Shown here one piece after another: positions 28,625-36,466 of a stretch of DNA of 64,000 nucleotides. The position numbers and the translations under genes were made by a program. The first letter of the stretch is position 1. Every line of letters begins with the position of its first letter. Origin of the DNA: Merdimmobilis hominis (lineage in GTDB: Bacteria; Bacillota; Clostridia; Oscillospirales; Ruminococcaceae); contig NZ_JACJKY010000001.1 in assembly GCF_016901855.1 (NCBI RefSeq), positions 1 to 64,000 on the forward strand, written 5' to 3'. The notes below the pieces were generated by a model. That model searched no databases and was not told where the DNA came from. It saw only the letters and a list, made by a program, of their open reading frames with translations.

Positions 28625-29170
28625 CTAAGATAGTAAAGACGTCCCACATGCAACTCTTTCTTTTATTGCGGAAACCGTATCTTTAATTGTGAATGTAGTT
28701 GTGTCTATGACATTTGATTCATATACTCCCAAACCGGAAAATTGCTCCCACATTGTTTCCACTAATTCAATATTTGTTTTTCTATCTAATTTTGAGCGTT
28801 CCACAGCTCGCTTCATAGTTTCTTTTTTACTCGCTCTTAATACAATATAGTGTACCTCGTAATCTTCTTGGGCAAGAGCTTTCCATGGCTCCAAAAACCA
28901 TGGCCCGACAATCCCATCTACAATTACATCATATCCGCCACGAGCATATCGCTTTGCAGCTTCTAAAAAGGCTTCAATGACAACCAGATTTTGCTCGTTG
29001 GATTCTGGCAAATGTGGTGGTATTGCGCCTTTGCTTAAGTAATGAAAAAAGTCATCGGTGTGCATATGCACTGATTTATCCATATCTGATTCCTTTGCGA
29101 CAATTGACGCAGTTGTTGTTTTTCCTGTCCCCGGTGAGCCTGTAATCACAATAATTCTTCCTTGATTCAT
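28625..29170 (-). CDS. P-loop kinase/AAA-33 family protein
   Basis: 181 residues. Walker A GSPGTGKTTTA at residues 11-21, a DxD-like HTDDFFHYLSKG, and a lid-type RxxxR segment (RAVERSKLDRKTN) match small-molecule or zeta-toxin-like kinases of the AAA_33 group. The substrate is not known. It sits beside ANT(6) in an AT-rich cassette, so a role in resistance is possible but unsupported by any specific motif. No antitoxin partner is visible. Confidence 0.75.
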   Translation of the reverse strand: MNQGRIIVITGSPGTGKTTTASIVAKESDMDKSVHMHTDDFFHYLSKGAIPPHLPESNEQNLVVIEAFLEAAKRYARGGYDVIVDGIVGPWFLEPWKALAQEDYEVHYIVLRASKKETMKRAVERSKLDRKTNIELVETMWEQFSGLGVYESNVIDTTTFTIKDTVSAIKERVACGTSLLS

Positions 29171-29198
29171 CTGTATTTTCCCTCACAATTCAAATTTA

Positions 29199-30002
29199 TC
29201 ACTTTGTTCCTGCCTGTTCAATCATTTTCTTTACTAACCGCTGAAACAGGTCGGCGGTTTCCTCGTCCATCGGTGCAAGCTGTCCGATCTGTCCGGCTAT
29301 CATCGCCGTTACATCGTCAATGGAAAGCGGTTTTTGTTTCTGTTCCGCCAGTGCGTCCCGCATGGCTTGGAACATAGCGGCGGTCACAGCTTCCCCCGGC
29401 TGTTCCCCGTTGTCAATATCTTTCTTAATATCCCGCAGGATAGCCAGGAACACATTTTTGATTTTTTCAATCTCTGCTTCATGTTCCCCCATCTTTTGGG
29501 CGTTCAAAAGCTGTAAATCCTGCTTTGCTTCCGCCCGGTGTTCCGGGTGTTCTTTCATCAGGTCGGACAGGGAAGCCGTTGCCATCTCGATAAGCTGGTT
29601 TCGTGCCATTATCCCCTTTGCCGCCGTGTCCTGAAAATAAATCCGTATCAAATCTATCAGCTTGGGAAAATTCCTGTGTTCCAACAGGCGATTGAGGATT
29701 TGCACATCAACAGCACCCGTCACAAGCCCTCTTACGGCTCCCTCTGACAAGCCTAATTCAGAAATATCGTAGCTTTTACGAACGCTCACGGTGGACAAGC
29801 CCAGTATGTAGTCTGTCGATACCTTAAATTCCTTTGCCACACCTATGAGAATATCACTGCTTACCGTTCTTGTTTCGCCGCTGACAATGCGGCTCAACTG
29901 GGAAGCGGAAACGCCTATCTTCTCCGCAAGTTCCTTTTGTGTGATGTGGTTCCCGTTGCATAAATCGGAAATCCGCTGTCCGGGTGTTCCGGGTAAAGCC
30001 AT
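29199..30002 (-). CDS. XRE-family transcriptional regulator of element A
   Basis: 267 residues from ATG 30002 with AGGAGGTG upstream. An N-terminal helix-turn-helix (QKELAEKIGVSASQLSRIVS) is followed by FKVSTDYILGLS and a long helical C-terminal half (about 95-267) of unknown role. It is divergent from the Cys-rich/repA/mob genes and probably controls them and itself. Three AATGCAATT boxes lie in the divergent region, and its own promoter (TTGCAT-16-TATAAT) overlaps the first box. Confidence 0.85.
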   Translation of the reverse strand: MALPGTPGQRISDLCNGNHITQKELAEKIGVSASQLSRIVSGETRTVSSDILIGVAKEFKVSTDYILGLSTVSVRKSYDISELGLSEGAVRGLVTGAVDVQILNRLLEHRNFPKLIDLIRIYFQDTAAKGIMARNQLIEMATASLSDLMKEHPEHRAEAKQDLQLLNAQKMGEHEAEIEKIKNVFLAILRDIKKDIDNGEQPGEAVTAAMFQAMRDALAEQKQKPLSIDDVTAMIAGQIGQLAPMDEETADLFQRLVKKMIEQAGTK

Positions 30003-30029
30003 AAACACGCACCTCCTCCGCATACTTCC

Positions 30030-30057
30030 ATTATACAGAATGATTGCAAAAATGCAA
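30030..30057 (-). promoter_or_regulatory. promoter of the XRE regulator
   Basis: On the minus strand TTGCAT (30052-30057), 16-base spacer, TATAAT (30030-30035). An AATGCAATT box (30051-30059) overlaps the -35. Confidence 0.6.
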
Positions 30058-30115
30058 TTTCCAAAGTGTAAACTTCATCAAAATGCAATTCTCGCAATAT
30101 TCCGGGAATTGCATT
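30051..30115. promoter_or_regulatory. three AATGCAATT boxes, putative XRE operators
   Basis: AATGCAATT occurs at 30051-30059 and 30082-30090 and inverted at 30107-30115. The last two can form a hairpin followed by T's on the plus strand, so they could also act as a terminator or attenuator for rightward transcription. Confidence 0.5.
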
Positions 30116-30221
30116 TTTTTCGTGTAGACTTAGGGTAGTTCATCGATGGACAGCACCTTGAAAACCGAATGACCGTCCGAAAAGGAATACCCCGGCTGGG
30201 GAAGCACCGCAAGGAGCCGGA

Positions 30222-30244
30222 CTTCGGGACAAAATGTCCCGAAG
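30222..30244. repeat. perfect 10-bp palindrome before the Cys-rich gene
   Basis: CTTCGGGACA - AAA - TGTCCCGAAG. A related, less perfect palindrome (GGACA-AAG-TGTCC) occurs in the left end of the same element at 27338-27366. It may be an operator or a structural site. Confidence 0.55.
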
Positions 30245-30337
30245 CTGCGGGGAGCGTGCCAACGCCGGAACACGCCGCAGGAATGGGGCAGGAAGCCTTT
30301 TCGGGGAGAACGGCAAAGCGAAAAATGGAGGGAACGC

Positions 30338-30751
30338 ATGAGAGATAACCCCTATAAAGACTTGCCGCCGCTGGAACGCAGGCCGGACGGTTCCCTTTAC
30401 CGCATGACACCGGCGCAAAGGAAACAGGCGGCCAGCCTGATACGCCAGGAGTGCTGTTGCTGTGAGGACGGCAACTGCATTGTCCTTGATGATGGGGACA
30501 CCTGCACCTGCCCGCAGACAGTTTCTTTCTCGGTCTGCTGTAAGTGGTTCCGCTGGGCGGTCTTGCCGCTGGACGGGACGCTGGAAGCGGAGATTTTCCG
30601 GGATAAGGACTTGAAACGCTGTGTGGTCTGCGGCGGTGTGTTCGTCCCCAAATCCAACCGGGCAAAATACTGCCCCGGCTGTGCCGCCAGAGTTCACAGG
30701 CGGCAGAAAACAGAAAGTGAACGGAAAAGGAGGTCTGCTGTGGACAGTTAG
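30338..30751 (+). CDS. cysteine-rich VLP-domain protein
   Basis: 137 residues with many cysteines in pairs: QECCCCEDGNCIVLDDGDTC, then CVVCGGVF and YCPGCAARVHR near the C-terminus, which look like zinc ligands. This is the cysteine-rich protein commonly found next to RepA-like and Mob genes in Clostridial integrative elements. Function unknown; a zinc-binding regulatory or replication accessory role is possible. GGAGGG lies before the ATG. Confidence 0.8.
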   Translation: MRDNPYKDLPPLERRPDGSLYRMTPAQRKQAASLIRQECCCCEDGNCIVLDDGDTCTCPQTVSFSVCCKWFRWAVLPLDGTLEAEIFRDKDLKRCVVCGGVFVPKSNRAKYCPGCAARVHRRQKTESERKRRSAVDS

Positions 30752-30862
30752 GAGCGAAAAAAGCCTTGATTTATTAGGCTCCGCAAGCCCCAAACCGGGG
30801 CAGGTGGTATAAAGTATCGCCCGCCCCGGAAAACGGGCTTCTAACCGTCCACAAAACACGAT

Positions 30863-31258
30863 ATGACAAACACGATTTACATTCATCAGCCGGAAAAGGC
30901 GTTCAGCTTCACCCGGCTCCCGAATTTTCTCTTTGAAGCCCCCACATTCAAGCCCCTGTCTAACGAGGCAAAGGTTCTGTACACCTTTATCCTGCGCCGG
31001 ACAGAGTTATCCCGCAAGAATGGGTGGGCGGATGACTGCGGACGGATTTTCCTGTATTACCCTATCTGCGAAGTGGTTGACCTGCTCCACTGTGGGCGGC
31101 AGAAAGCGGTGAACACCCTGCGGGAACTGCAATACGCCGGACTGGTGGAGATCCAGAAGCAGGGCTGTGGAAAACCCAACCGCATTTTTCCAAAATCCTA
31201 TGAAGCGGTTCCAAACACCGACTTCAAGAAATCCCGTTCTGGTACGCCGGAGGACTGA
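30863..31258 (+). CDS. RepA_N-type replication initiator, short form
   Basis: 131 residues. FSFTRLPNFLFEAPTFKPLS and EAKVLYTFILRRTELSRKNG, followed by a winged-helix (ALHCGRQKAVNTLRELQYAG-like sequence), match the N-terminal domain of RepA_N initiators. Plasmid RepA_N proteins are much longer, so only the DNA-binding part is present. Such short forms are frequent in mobilizable elements and may allow limited replication or act as regulators. Confidence 0.8.
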   Translation: MTNTIYIHQPEKAFSFTRLPNFLFEAPTFKPLSNEAKVLYTFILRRTELSRKNGWADDCGRIFLYYPICEVVDLLHCGRQKAVNTLRELQYAGLVEIQKQGCGKPNRIFPKSYEAVPNTDFKKSRSGTPED

Positions 31259-31441
31259 AAACCGTACCCTTGAAGTACGGAAACCGCCCCCCTAAAGTAC
31301 GAAAACCGGACGGTATATAGAAATACAAAGATTAAAATGATTTATTTATATCCATTCCATTCCTATCGTATCAGAGATAATTCTGGCAGGATTTTCCCTG
31401 TGGAAAACCCAGGATAGGAAAGGAATGGGGAAAGGAGCAGA

Positions 31442-32386
31442 ATGGCACAACACGCAATTTTGCGGTTTGAGAAGCACAAGGGCAACCCGGCAAGGCCGCT
31501 GGAAGCCCATCACGAAAGGCAGAAAGAACAATACGCCAGTAACCCCGACATTGACACAAGCCGGAGCAAATACAATTTCCATATCGTCAAGCCGGAGGGA
31601 CGCTATTACCACTTCATTCAGAGCCGTATCGAGCAGGCCGGATGCCGAACCCGCAAGGACAGCACACGGTTTGTCGATACGCTGATAACCGCCAGCCCGG
31701 AGTTTTTCAAGGGGAAATCTCCAAAGGAGATACAGGCGTTCTTCCAAAGGGCGGCAGATTTCCTCATTGGCCGGGTAGGACGGGAAAATATCGTGTCGGC
31801 GGTGGTACACATGGACGAGAAAACGCCCCACCTGCATTTGACCTTTGTTCCGCTGACAAAGGACAACCGCCTGTGTGCAAAGGAGATTATCGGCAACCGG
31901 GCAAACCTGACGAAGTGGCAGGACGATTTTCACGCCTATATGGTGGTGAAATATCCCGACTTGGAGCGTGGGGAGAGTGCCAGCAAGACAGGCCGGAAGC
32001 ATATCCCCACCCGGCTTTTCAAACAGGCGGTTTCCCTCTCCAAACAGGCCAGAGCCATTGAAGCCGCCCTTGACGGCATTAACCCGCTGAACGCCGGAAA
32101 GAAAAAAGAGGAAGCCCTCTTCATGCTGAAAAAGTGGTTCCCGCAGATGGAGAACTTCTCCGGGCAGTTGAAAAAGTACAAGGTCACAATCAATGACCTG
32201 CTGGAAGAAAACAAAAAGCTGGAAGCAAGGGCAAAGGCCAGTGAGCAAGGCAAGATGAAAGACCGCATGGAACGGGCAACGCTGGAAAGCGAATTACACA
32301 ATCTCCGCAATTTCGTTGACCGTATCCCGCCGGAAGTGCTGGCGCAGGTGAAACGGCAACAGCGGCACACAGTAAAGGAAAGGTGA
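31442..32386 (+). CDS. MobV-family relaxase (TnpZ/Mob_Pre-like)
   Basis: 314 residues. The relaxase signature HMDEKTPHLHLTFVPLT (about residues 122-138) carries the HxDE...PHLH metal ligands. The N-terminus (QHAILRFEKHKGN) and KYNFHIVKPEGRYYHFIQSR complete motif I. A C-terminal coiled coil (about 230-300) probably mediates dimer or coupling contacts. It should nick the pMV158-like oriT at 27132-27169 and rely on a helper conjugation system for transfer. Equivalent to TnpZ of Tn4451. Confidence 0.92.
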   Translation: MAQHAILRFEKHKGNPARPLEAHHERQKEQYASNPDIDTSRSKYNFHIVKPEGRYYHFIQSRIEQAGCRTRKDSTRFVDTLITASPEFFKGKSPKEIQAFFQRAADFLIGRVGRENIVSAVVHMDEKTPHLHLTFVPLTKDNRLCAKEIIGNRANLTKWQDDFHAYMVVKYPDLERGESASKTGRKHIPTRLFKQAVSLSKQARAIEAALDGINPLNAGKKKEEALFMLKKWFPQMENFSGQLKKYKVTINDLLEENKKLEARAKASEQGKMKDRMERATLESELHNLRNFVDRIPPEVLAQVKRQQRHTVKER

Positions 32387-32458
32387 TAGATATAAGCAGA
32401 AATTTTCGCCGCCCCTGTGCGGCATTGTACCTTGAAAACTGAATATGGAGGACACTGG

Positions 32459-32653
32459 ATGGCAAAAAGCGAAAGCGATATTTTTACGCCCCGGACAGGG
32501 CAGGTCATACAAGCAGAGAACGGCACGCAGTATTTTGTATGTGGGAACAACCGTATAAAAATCTCCGAACACTTCGCCGCAGGCGGGAAGCCCCTCGGTG
32601 ATCTGATTGTAGATGTGGTGCGGCATACCGCAGAAAAAGCCGCTTCAACCTGA
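32459..32653 (+). CDS. TnpW-like transposon protein of element A
   Basis: 64 residues from ATG 32459 (TATGGAGGACACTGG upstream supplies the ribosome site). FTPRTGQVIQAENGTQYFVC and ISEHFAAGGKPLGDLI fit small TnpW-like proteins encoded next to serine recombinases. Function unproven; the position suggests a role in recombination or its regulation. Confidence 0.65.
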   Translation: MAKSESDIFTPRTGQVIQAENGTQYFVCGNNRIKISEHFAAGGKPLGDLIVDVVRHTAEKAAST

Positions 32654-32663
32654 TAGCCCATCA

Positions 32664-32724
32664 TTGATAACACGCCCACGCTTATGATATAATTGCCATA
32701 GAGCAAAAGTATTGTAAGCGTGGG
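32664..32724 (+). promoter_or_regulatory. tnpX promoter with a leader stem
   Basis: TTGATA (32664-32669), 18-base spacer, TATAAT (32688-32693). CCCACGCTTA (32675-32684) and TAAGCGTGGG (32715-32724) form a perfect 10-bp inverted repeat that brackets the -10 and start site, suggesting operator or structural control of the recombinase. Confidence 0.6.
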
Positions 32725-32752
32725 TTGTTTCTTTAGAAGGAGGATTTTTACG

Positions 32753-32942
32753 GTGAAACAACCTTACAATACTACGATTTACAACACGGCGCTTTATATG
32801 AGATTGAGCCGGGACGATGAACTGCAAGGAGAAAGCGGGAGTATTCAGACACAACGCATGATGCTCCGGCAATATGCCGCCGAGCATGGCCTGAATGTCA
32901 TAGATGAATATATCGACGATGGATGGTCTGGAACGAACTTTG
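32753..32942 (+). pseudogene. tnpX-like serine recombinase, 5' part (split by element B)
   Basis: GTG 32753 with AGGAGG upstream. The 63 codons before the break include the catalytic Ser19 in TALYMRLSRDDE and run to DDGWSGTNF. The family continues ...FERPxF, and exactly that sequence (ERPDFQRMMDD) begins at 46640 on the other side of element B. The two halves make a 540-residue large serine recombinase. As it stands, the resolvase domain is severed from the rest. Confidence 0.93.
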
Positions 32943-32948
32943 CTGGGG

Positions 32949-34622
32949 TTAGATAGCGATACTTTTTACATCTACCATGTTGCGGCGGTCATGGTTGACA
33001 ACTTGCGTCGGCTCCTGCTCGGTATCAACCTGTCCGACAAAGCTATAATGGATTTCGATTTTCCGGGTGTTGGTTTCCCGGTCTAATTCATGTATCAAAA
33101 TACGGTCGATAAACTCATGGACGTTTTCATAGGTCAATTCCTGTATGTCGCTGTATTTCCCGACAATCTGAATAAACCTTGATATATCCCTTTTTCGCTC
33201 GGTAACGGTTGCGATCTGCTGTTGTAACTCGTCTATCCTTGCGGCAAGGGATTTCTTTTCGTCCTCATAGCCGGAAGTTAGAAACACAAACCGTTCATCT
33301 GTCAGTCTGCCTAATGCGTTGTCCTCATACAGCTTGCGGAAAAGCGTGTCAAGTTCGGTCATACGCGCCTGTGCTTTGAAAAGTTCCTTTTGCTGCTGCG
33401 CTAATGCCTTTCTCGCTTCCATGTCGCCGTACTCGGTAGCTTTACAGATAAAGTCCTGTTCGTGTTCCTTAACATACCGCAAAACCCGCCGCATATCTTC
33501 CAGCACTAAATCAAGAAGTACGTTTTTGCGGATATAATGAGAGGTACACTCGCTGCCTGTCCTTGCCCTGTTGCGCCATGCGCCGCAAGAATAGGAAAAC
33601 TTGCGCGGCTCGATATTTACGCCCTGTTGGTAATACATCTTATGTCTGCAACCAGCGCAAAACAGCAAGCCGGAAAAAATATCAATCTCCGCTGCTTTTG
33701 TCGGGCGGTGGCGGGTAGCAATCCGCTTTTGCGCAAGTTCAAAGGTTTCCTCGTCAACAAGCGGCTCATGGGTGTTTGGGAAGAAATAGCGTTGTTCTTC
33801 TTCGTTCTTCCGGGTCTTTTTCGACTTGTAGGATACCTTGTGAGTTTTCGCGGTTATGGTATGCCCTAAATATTCCTGCCTTGCTAATATGTCATAGAGC
33901 GTTTTGTCCGGCCAAGTATAGGGGGCGATCATTGCCCGCTGATACCGCGCCTGTCCTGTACGCTGATAGCGCAACGCTCCAATCGTCAAGACTTTGTTTT
34001 CCGCAAGCCATTTTTGGATTTCGCACATACGCACGCCGCTAACAAACATAGCGAAAACCTGTTTGACAATCGGCGCGGTTTCCGGGTCGGGTATAAGGTG
34101 GTGGCGGTTGTTCGGGTCTGGGATATAGCCGTATGGATATTCCCCGTTGACGCGCTCGCCTTTTTGCGCCTGTGCCTGTTTAACTGCGCGGATTTTCTTG
34201 CTTGTGTCGCGGGCGTAAAACTCGTTAAACCAGTTCCGCAAGGGGGTAAACTCGTTATCCTCCCGCGCTGTGTCAACTCCGTCGTTGATCGCGATATAGC
34301 GTACTCCGTTTTCGGGAAATACAATCTCTATGAGTTCGCCCGTTTTCAGATAGTTTCTGCCAAGACGGGAAAGGTCTTTGGTAATGACCGTCGCCACTCG
34401 TCCGGCTTCCACTTCCTGCAACATCGCTTGCAGCCCCTCGCGCTCAAAACTCACGCCGGAAAATCCGTCGTCCACAAAAAACTTTGTGTTCAAAAAATGG
34501 TGTTCGTCCGCATAGCGTTGAAGTATCATTTTTTGGTGCTGTATGCTTCCGCTTTCTCCGGCTTGCATATCCTCTTGACTTAAACGGCAGTAAAGGGCGG
34601 TGATTTTATTCGACTGTAACAT
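32949..34622 (-). CDS. large serine recombinase of element B
   Basis: 557 residues from ATG 34622 (GGAAAGGAGG upstream). Resolvase domain with catalytic Ser15 in TALYCRLSQED, VITKDLSRLGRNYLKTGE and FINDGVDT-like IAINDGVDTAR; recombinase domain with YPYGYIPDPNN; zinc ribbon FSGLLFCAGCRHKMYY; C-terminal coiled coil and a tail ending VDVKSIAI. Integrates and excises the element at short cores without host factors. Its stop lies almost at the left attachment core, a usual layout for this class. It appears intact, so B may still excise from tnpX. Confidence 0.93.
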   Translation of the reverse strand: MLQSNKITALYCRLSQEDMQAGESGSIQHQKMILQRYADEHHFLNTKFFVDDGFSGVSFEREGLQAMLQEVEAGRVATVITKDLSRLGRNYLKTGELIEIVFPENGVRYIAINDGVDTAREDNEFTPLRNWFNEFYARDTSKKIRAVKQAQAQKGERVNGEYPYGYIPDPNNRHHLIPDPETAPIVKQVFAMFVSGVRMCEIQKWLAENKVLTIGALRYQRTGQARYQRAMIAPYTWPDKTLYDILARQEYLGHTITAKTHKVSYKSKKTRKNEEEQRYFFPNTHEPLVDEETFELAQKRIATRHRPTKAAEIDIFSGLLFCAGCRHKMYYQQGVNIEPRKFSYSCGAWRNRARTGSECTSHYIRKNVLLDLVLEDMRRVLRYVKEHEQDFICKATEYGDMEARKALAQQQKELFKAQARMTELDTLFRKLYEDNALGRLTDERFVFLTSGYEDEKKSLAARIDELQQQIATVTERKRDISRFIQIVGKYSDIQELTYENVHEFIDRILIHELDRETNTRKIEIHYSFVGQVDTEQEPTQVVNHDRRNMVDVKSIAI

Positions 34623-34652
34623 TAGTCCTCCTTTCCGACAGCCGAATAAACA

Positions 34653-34679
34653 GGTATAATGTGTTGCTATCATTATACC
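34653..34679. promoter_or_regulatory. palindrome over the recombinase B promoter region
   Basis: GGTATAAT (34653-34660) and ATTATACC (34672-34679) form a perfect 8-bp inverted repeat, each arm holding a TATAAT on one strand. It is 30 bases upstream of the recombinase start and could serve as an operator for autoregulation. Confidence 0.5.
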
Positions 34680-34699
34680 ATATCCCGCCGCCTAATGCA

Positions 34700-34873
34700 C
34701 TACTCGGACGCTAAAAATCCCGGATTTCCGGGCTTTTTCTGCAAATCCTTTACAATGAGTTTCTCAATCTTTTTATGGATTGTATCGGTTGCCTTTTCAC
34801 TCGGCAACGCTTGAACAAGATAGGTGATTTTCCCTATTTTGCGTTCGGTTGTAATTGTCTGTTTTTTATCCAT
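34700..34873 (-). CDS. TnpW-like protein of element B
   Basis: 57 residues from ATG 34873, which has AAAAGGAGGT 8 bases upstream. KKQTITTERKIGKITYLVQA and DTIHKKIEKLIVKDL match small TnpW-like proteins. Same position relative to its recombinase as in elements A and C. Confidence 0.7.
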   Translation of the reverse strand: MDKKQTITTERKIGKITYLVQALPSEKATDTIHKKIEKLIVKDLQKKPGNPGFLASE

Positions 34874-35329
34874 TAGAAAAACCTCCTTTTCCTGTATGGA
34901 TAAACTATATTCGTCAAAAGGCAAAAACGGGCGGTTGTTAGCTGCAACCTCACGGGAGTTTCACCCCGGCCCATGCTTATGGGTGCGCCGCGCAATACTT
35001 TGAGGGTGTTCAACGCGGGAGTATCATTGTGCCGCCTTGTATGTCGTCGCCCACAAGCTGCTAAACCTGTTTTACGGCGCGGTAGTTCTCGCTCGACTTT
35101 TCCCCAACGGGGAAAAGCGGTCATGGCGTACCCGCCGCCCGGCTCGGTACAGACGGAATGTACCCGTTGCCTGTTATGCTGCGCACCAAAGGCCGCTTTC
35201 TTTGTCAAGGAACAATAGGCTTTGTCGGCCTGTAACAGTACACCGTTTCCGATGTGCTGTTACGGAACGACAAATAGCCCATAACGGGAAGCGTGGAAAG
35301 GGGACACGCTCCCCGCATGGGCTAAAAGA
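34874..35329. other. GC-rich non-coding stretch in element B
   Basis: No credible gene on either strand. It holds scattered short inverted repeats, such as TGTAACAG (around 35230) with CTGTTACG (around 35262), and GGAAGCGTGGAAAGGGG near 35290. It may contain recombination accessory sites, but nothing specific is recognised. Confidence 0.4.
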
Positions 35330-35572
35330 TTATCCTACATGAAAAGCAAGGGTGCGGGTAATAAGGCGCACTTGCAGCCTGTTACGCATTTCCTCGTCCA
35401 CATAGGAATAGGTATTGCCCGCGTCGTCTTTCAGCGTGCGGGTACAAAGTTTCGCTATGTAACCCTCGTAATGCTTCAAGATCGCGCACATGGCGGTTGT
35501 GTCGCCGTTTGCCGCTGCGGAAATGACAGGGAACGGCAACAGATTTTCAGATTTCCTAACGGTATTCATCAT
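35330..35572 (-). CDS. helix-turn-helix protein, Tn916 orf8-like
   Basis: 80 residues from ATG 35572 (ATGATG, with GGAGGG upstream). SAAANGDTTAMCAILKHYEG, IAKLCTRTLKDD and a C-terminal RNRLQVRLITRTLAFHV match the small HTH_16-type protein next to the orf7 sigma-like gene in Tn916-family elements. Its start overlaps the end of the sigma-like gene, so translation is probably coupled. Confidence 0.75.
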   Translation of the reverse strand: MMNTVRKSENLLPFPVISAAANGDTTAMCAILKHYEGYIAKLCTRTLKDDAGNTYSYVDEEMRNRLQVRLITRTLAFHVG

Positions 35573-36002
35573 CTGCTTTTCCCTCCAAATACTGTTTGAT
35601 TTTCGCAAGCGCGGATTTCCTGTGCCGGAAAACCGTCGTGCGTACAACATTCAGCAGTTCAGCAATTTCCGCGTCGCTCATGTCCAAGAAGTAGGACAAA
35701 AGGATAATGTCGCGTTTCCTTTCGGGCAAAGCGTTAAGGGCTTCGGCAAGCAGTTCATTTTTGACGAGTACATCAAAGCCGGACACTTGAAAACGGAAAT
35801 AATCGCTTTTGTATTCGTCCGTTGTGAAAAGCTGCGCGAGTTCGCTTTCGCTCAAATCCGAAAAAGGTACTTCGCGTGCTGCGCGTTTCGCAAGAGTGCG
35901 GCGGTGGCTTTTCGCTTCGCCAACCAAAGTTTTCTTTGCTAATGCGTCGTACTGATGTTGTATTCTTTCCTTGTCGGAAGAAGATAGCTCCATAGAGTTC
36001 AC
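35556..36002 (-). CDS. sigma-70-like regulator, Tn916 orf7 homologue
   Basis: 148 residues. The C-terminal sigma region 4 helix-turn-helix reads ALPERKRDIILLSYFLDMSD, then AEIAELLNVVRTTVFRHRKS. The N-terminal part (AREVPFSDLSESELAQLFTT) matches Tn916 Orf7, which drives expression of the recombination genes when transcription reads through from the antibiotic-inducible operon. Here it also lies downstream of an inducible-looking unit (RlmN/Cfr-like). AAGGAGGT precedes the ATG. Confidence 0.85.
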   Translation of the reverse strand: MNSMELSSSDKERIQHQYDALAKKTLVGEAKSHRRTLAKRAAREVPFSDLSESELAQLFTTDEYKSDYFRFQVSGFDVLVKNELLAEALNALPERKRDIILLSYFLDMSDAEIAELLNVVRTTVFRHRKSALAKIKQYLEGKADDEYR

Positions 36003-36466
36003 CTCCTTCCCGCGTGGAGTAGAGGACGGGAGTTAAGGGCTTGTCCTCTCTGCCCCTTTCGCTCCGTACCCGTTCGGGAGATGGCTCTTGAGTGCGTTTT
36101 TCAGAAAAAAGTTGAAAAAAGCAAAATGCGCCCGTCCGCAAGACGCGGACGAGCGCAAAGGAAATGTAAGAAGTATTTAGATGTATTGACAGTTCATACT
36201 CATAGCCGGAATATCCCGCTTGCGGAGCATAGCTTTTTTTGACCGCAAAGCATTAGGCGGGTTACAGTAAATAAAAATGGACACGGCGATACCTCCCCGA
36301 TACCGCCGTATCCTTAAAAAAGGGCGACTTTAATACACTACCCGCAATCCATTCTATAATAGGGAACAGCGGCTTTTGCGCAATATTAAATAAAAAAGCC
36401 GATAACACATAGGTTTTTTGACCTAATGCGTTATCGGCTCTGCGTCTATGCGTCTGGCACTTTTAA
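36003..36466. other. non-coding stretch with the terminator of the RlmN/Cfr-like gene
   Basis: No credible gene. AGCCGATAAC (36397-36406) pairs with GTTATCGGCT (36430-36439) and is followed on the minus strand by a T-run, a good terminator for the methyltransferase gene. CGTCCGCAAGACGCGGACG near 36132 is a further hairpin. The Tn916 orf9/orf6 equivalents expected here are absent. Confidence 0.6.
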
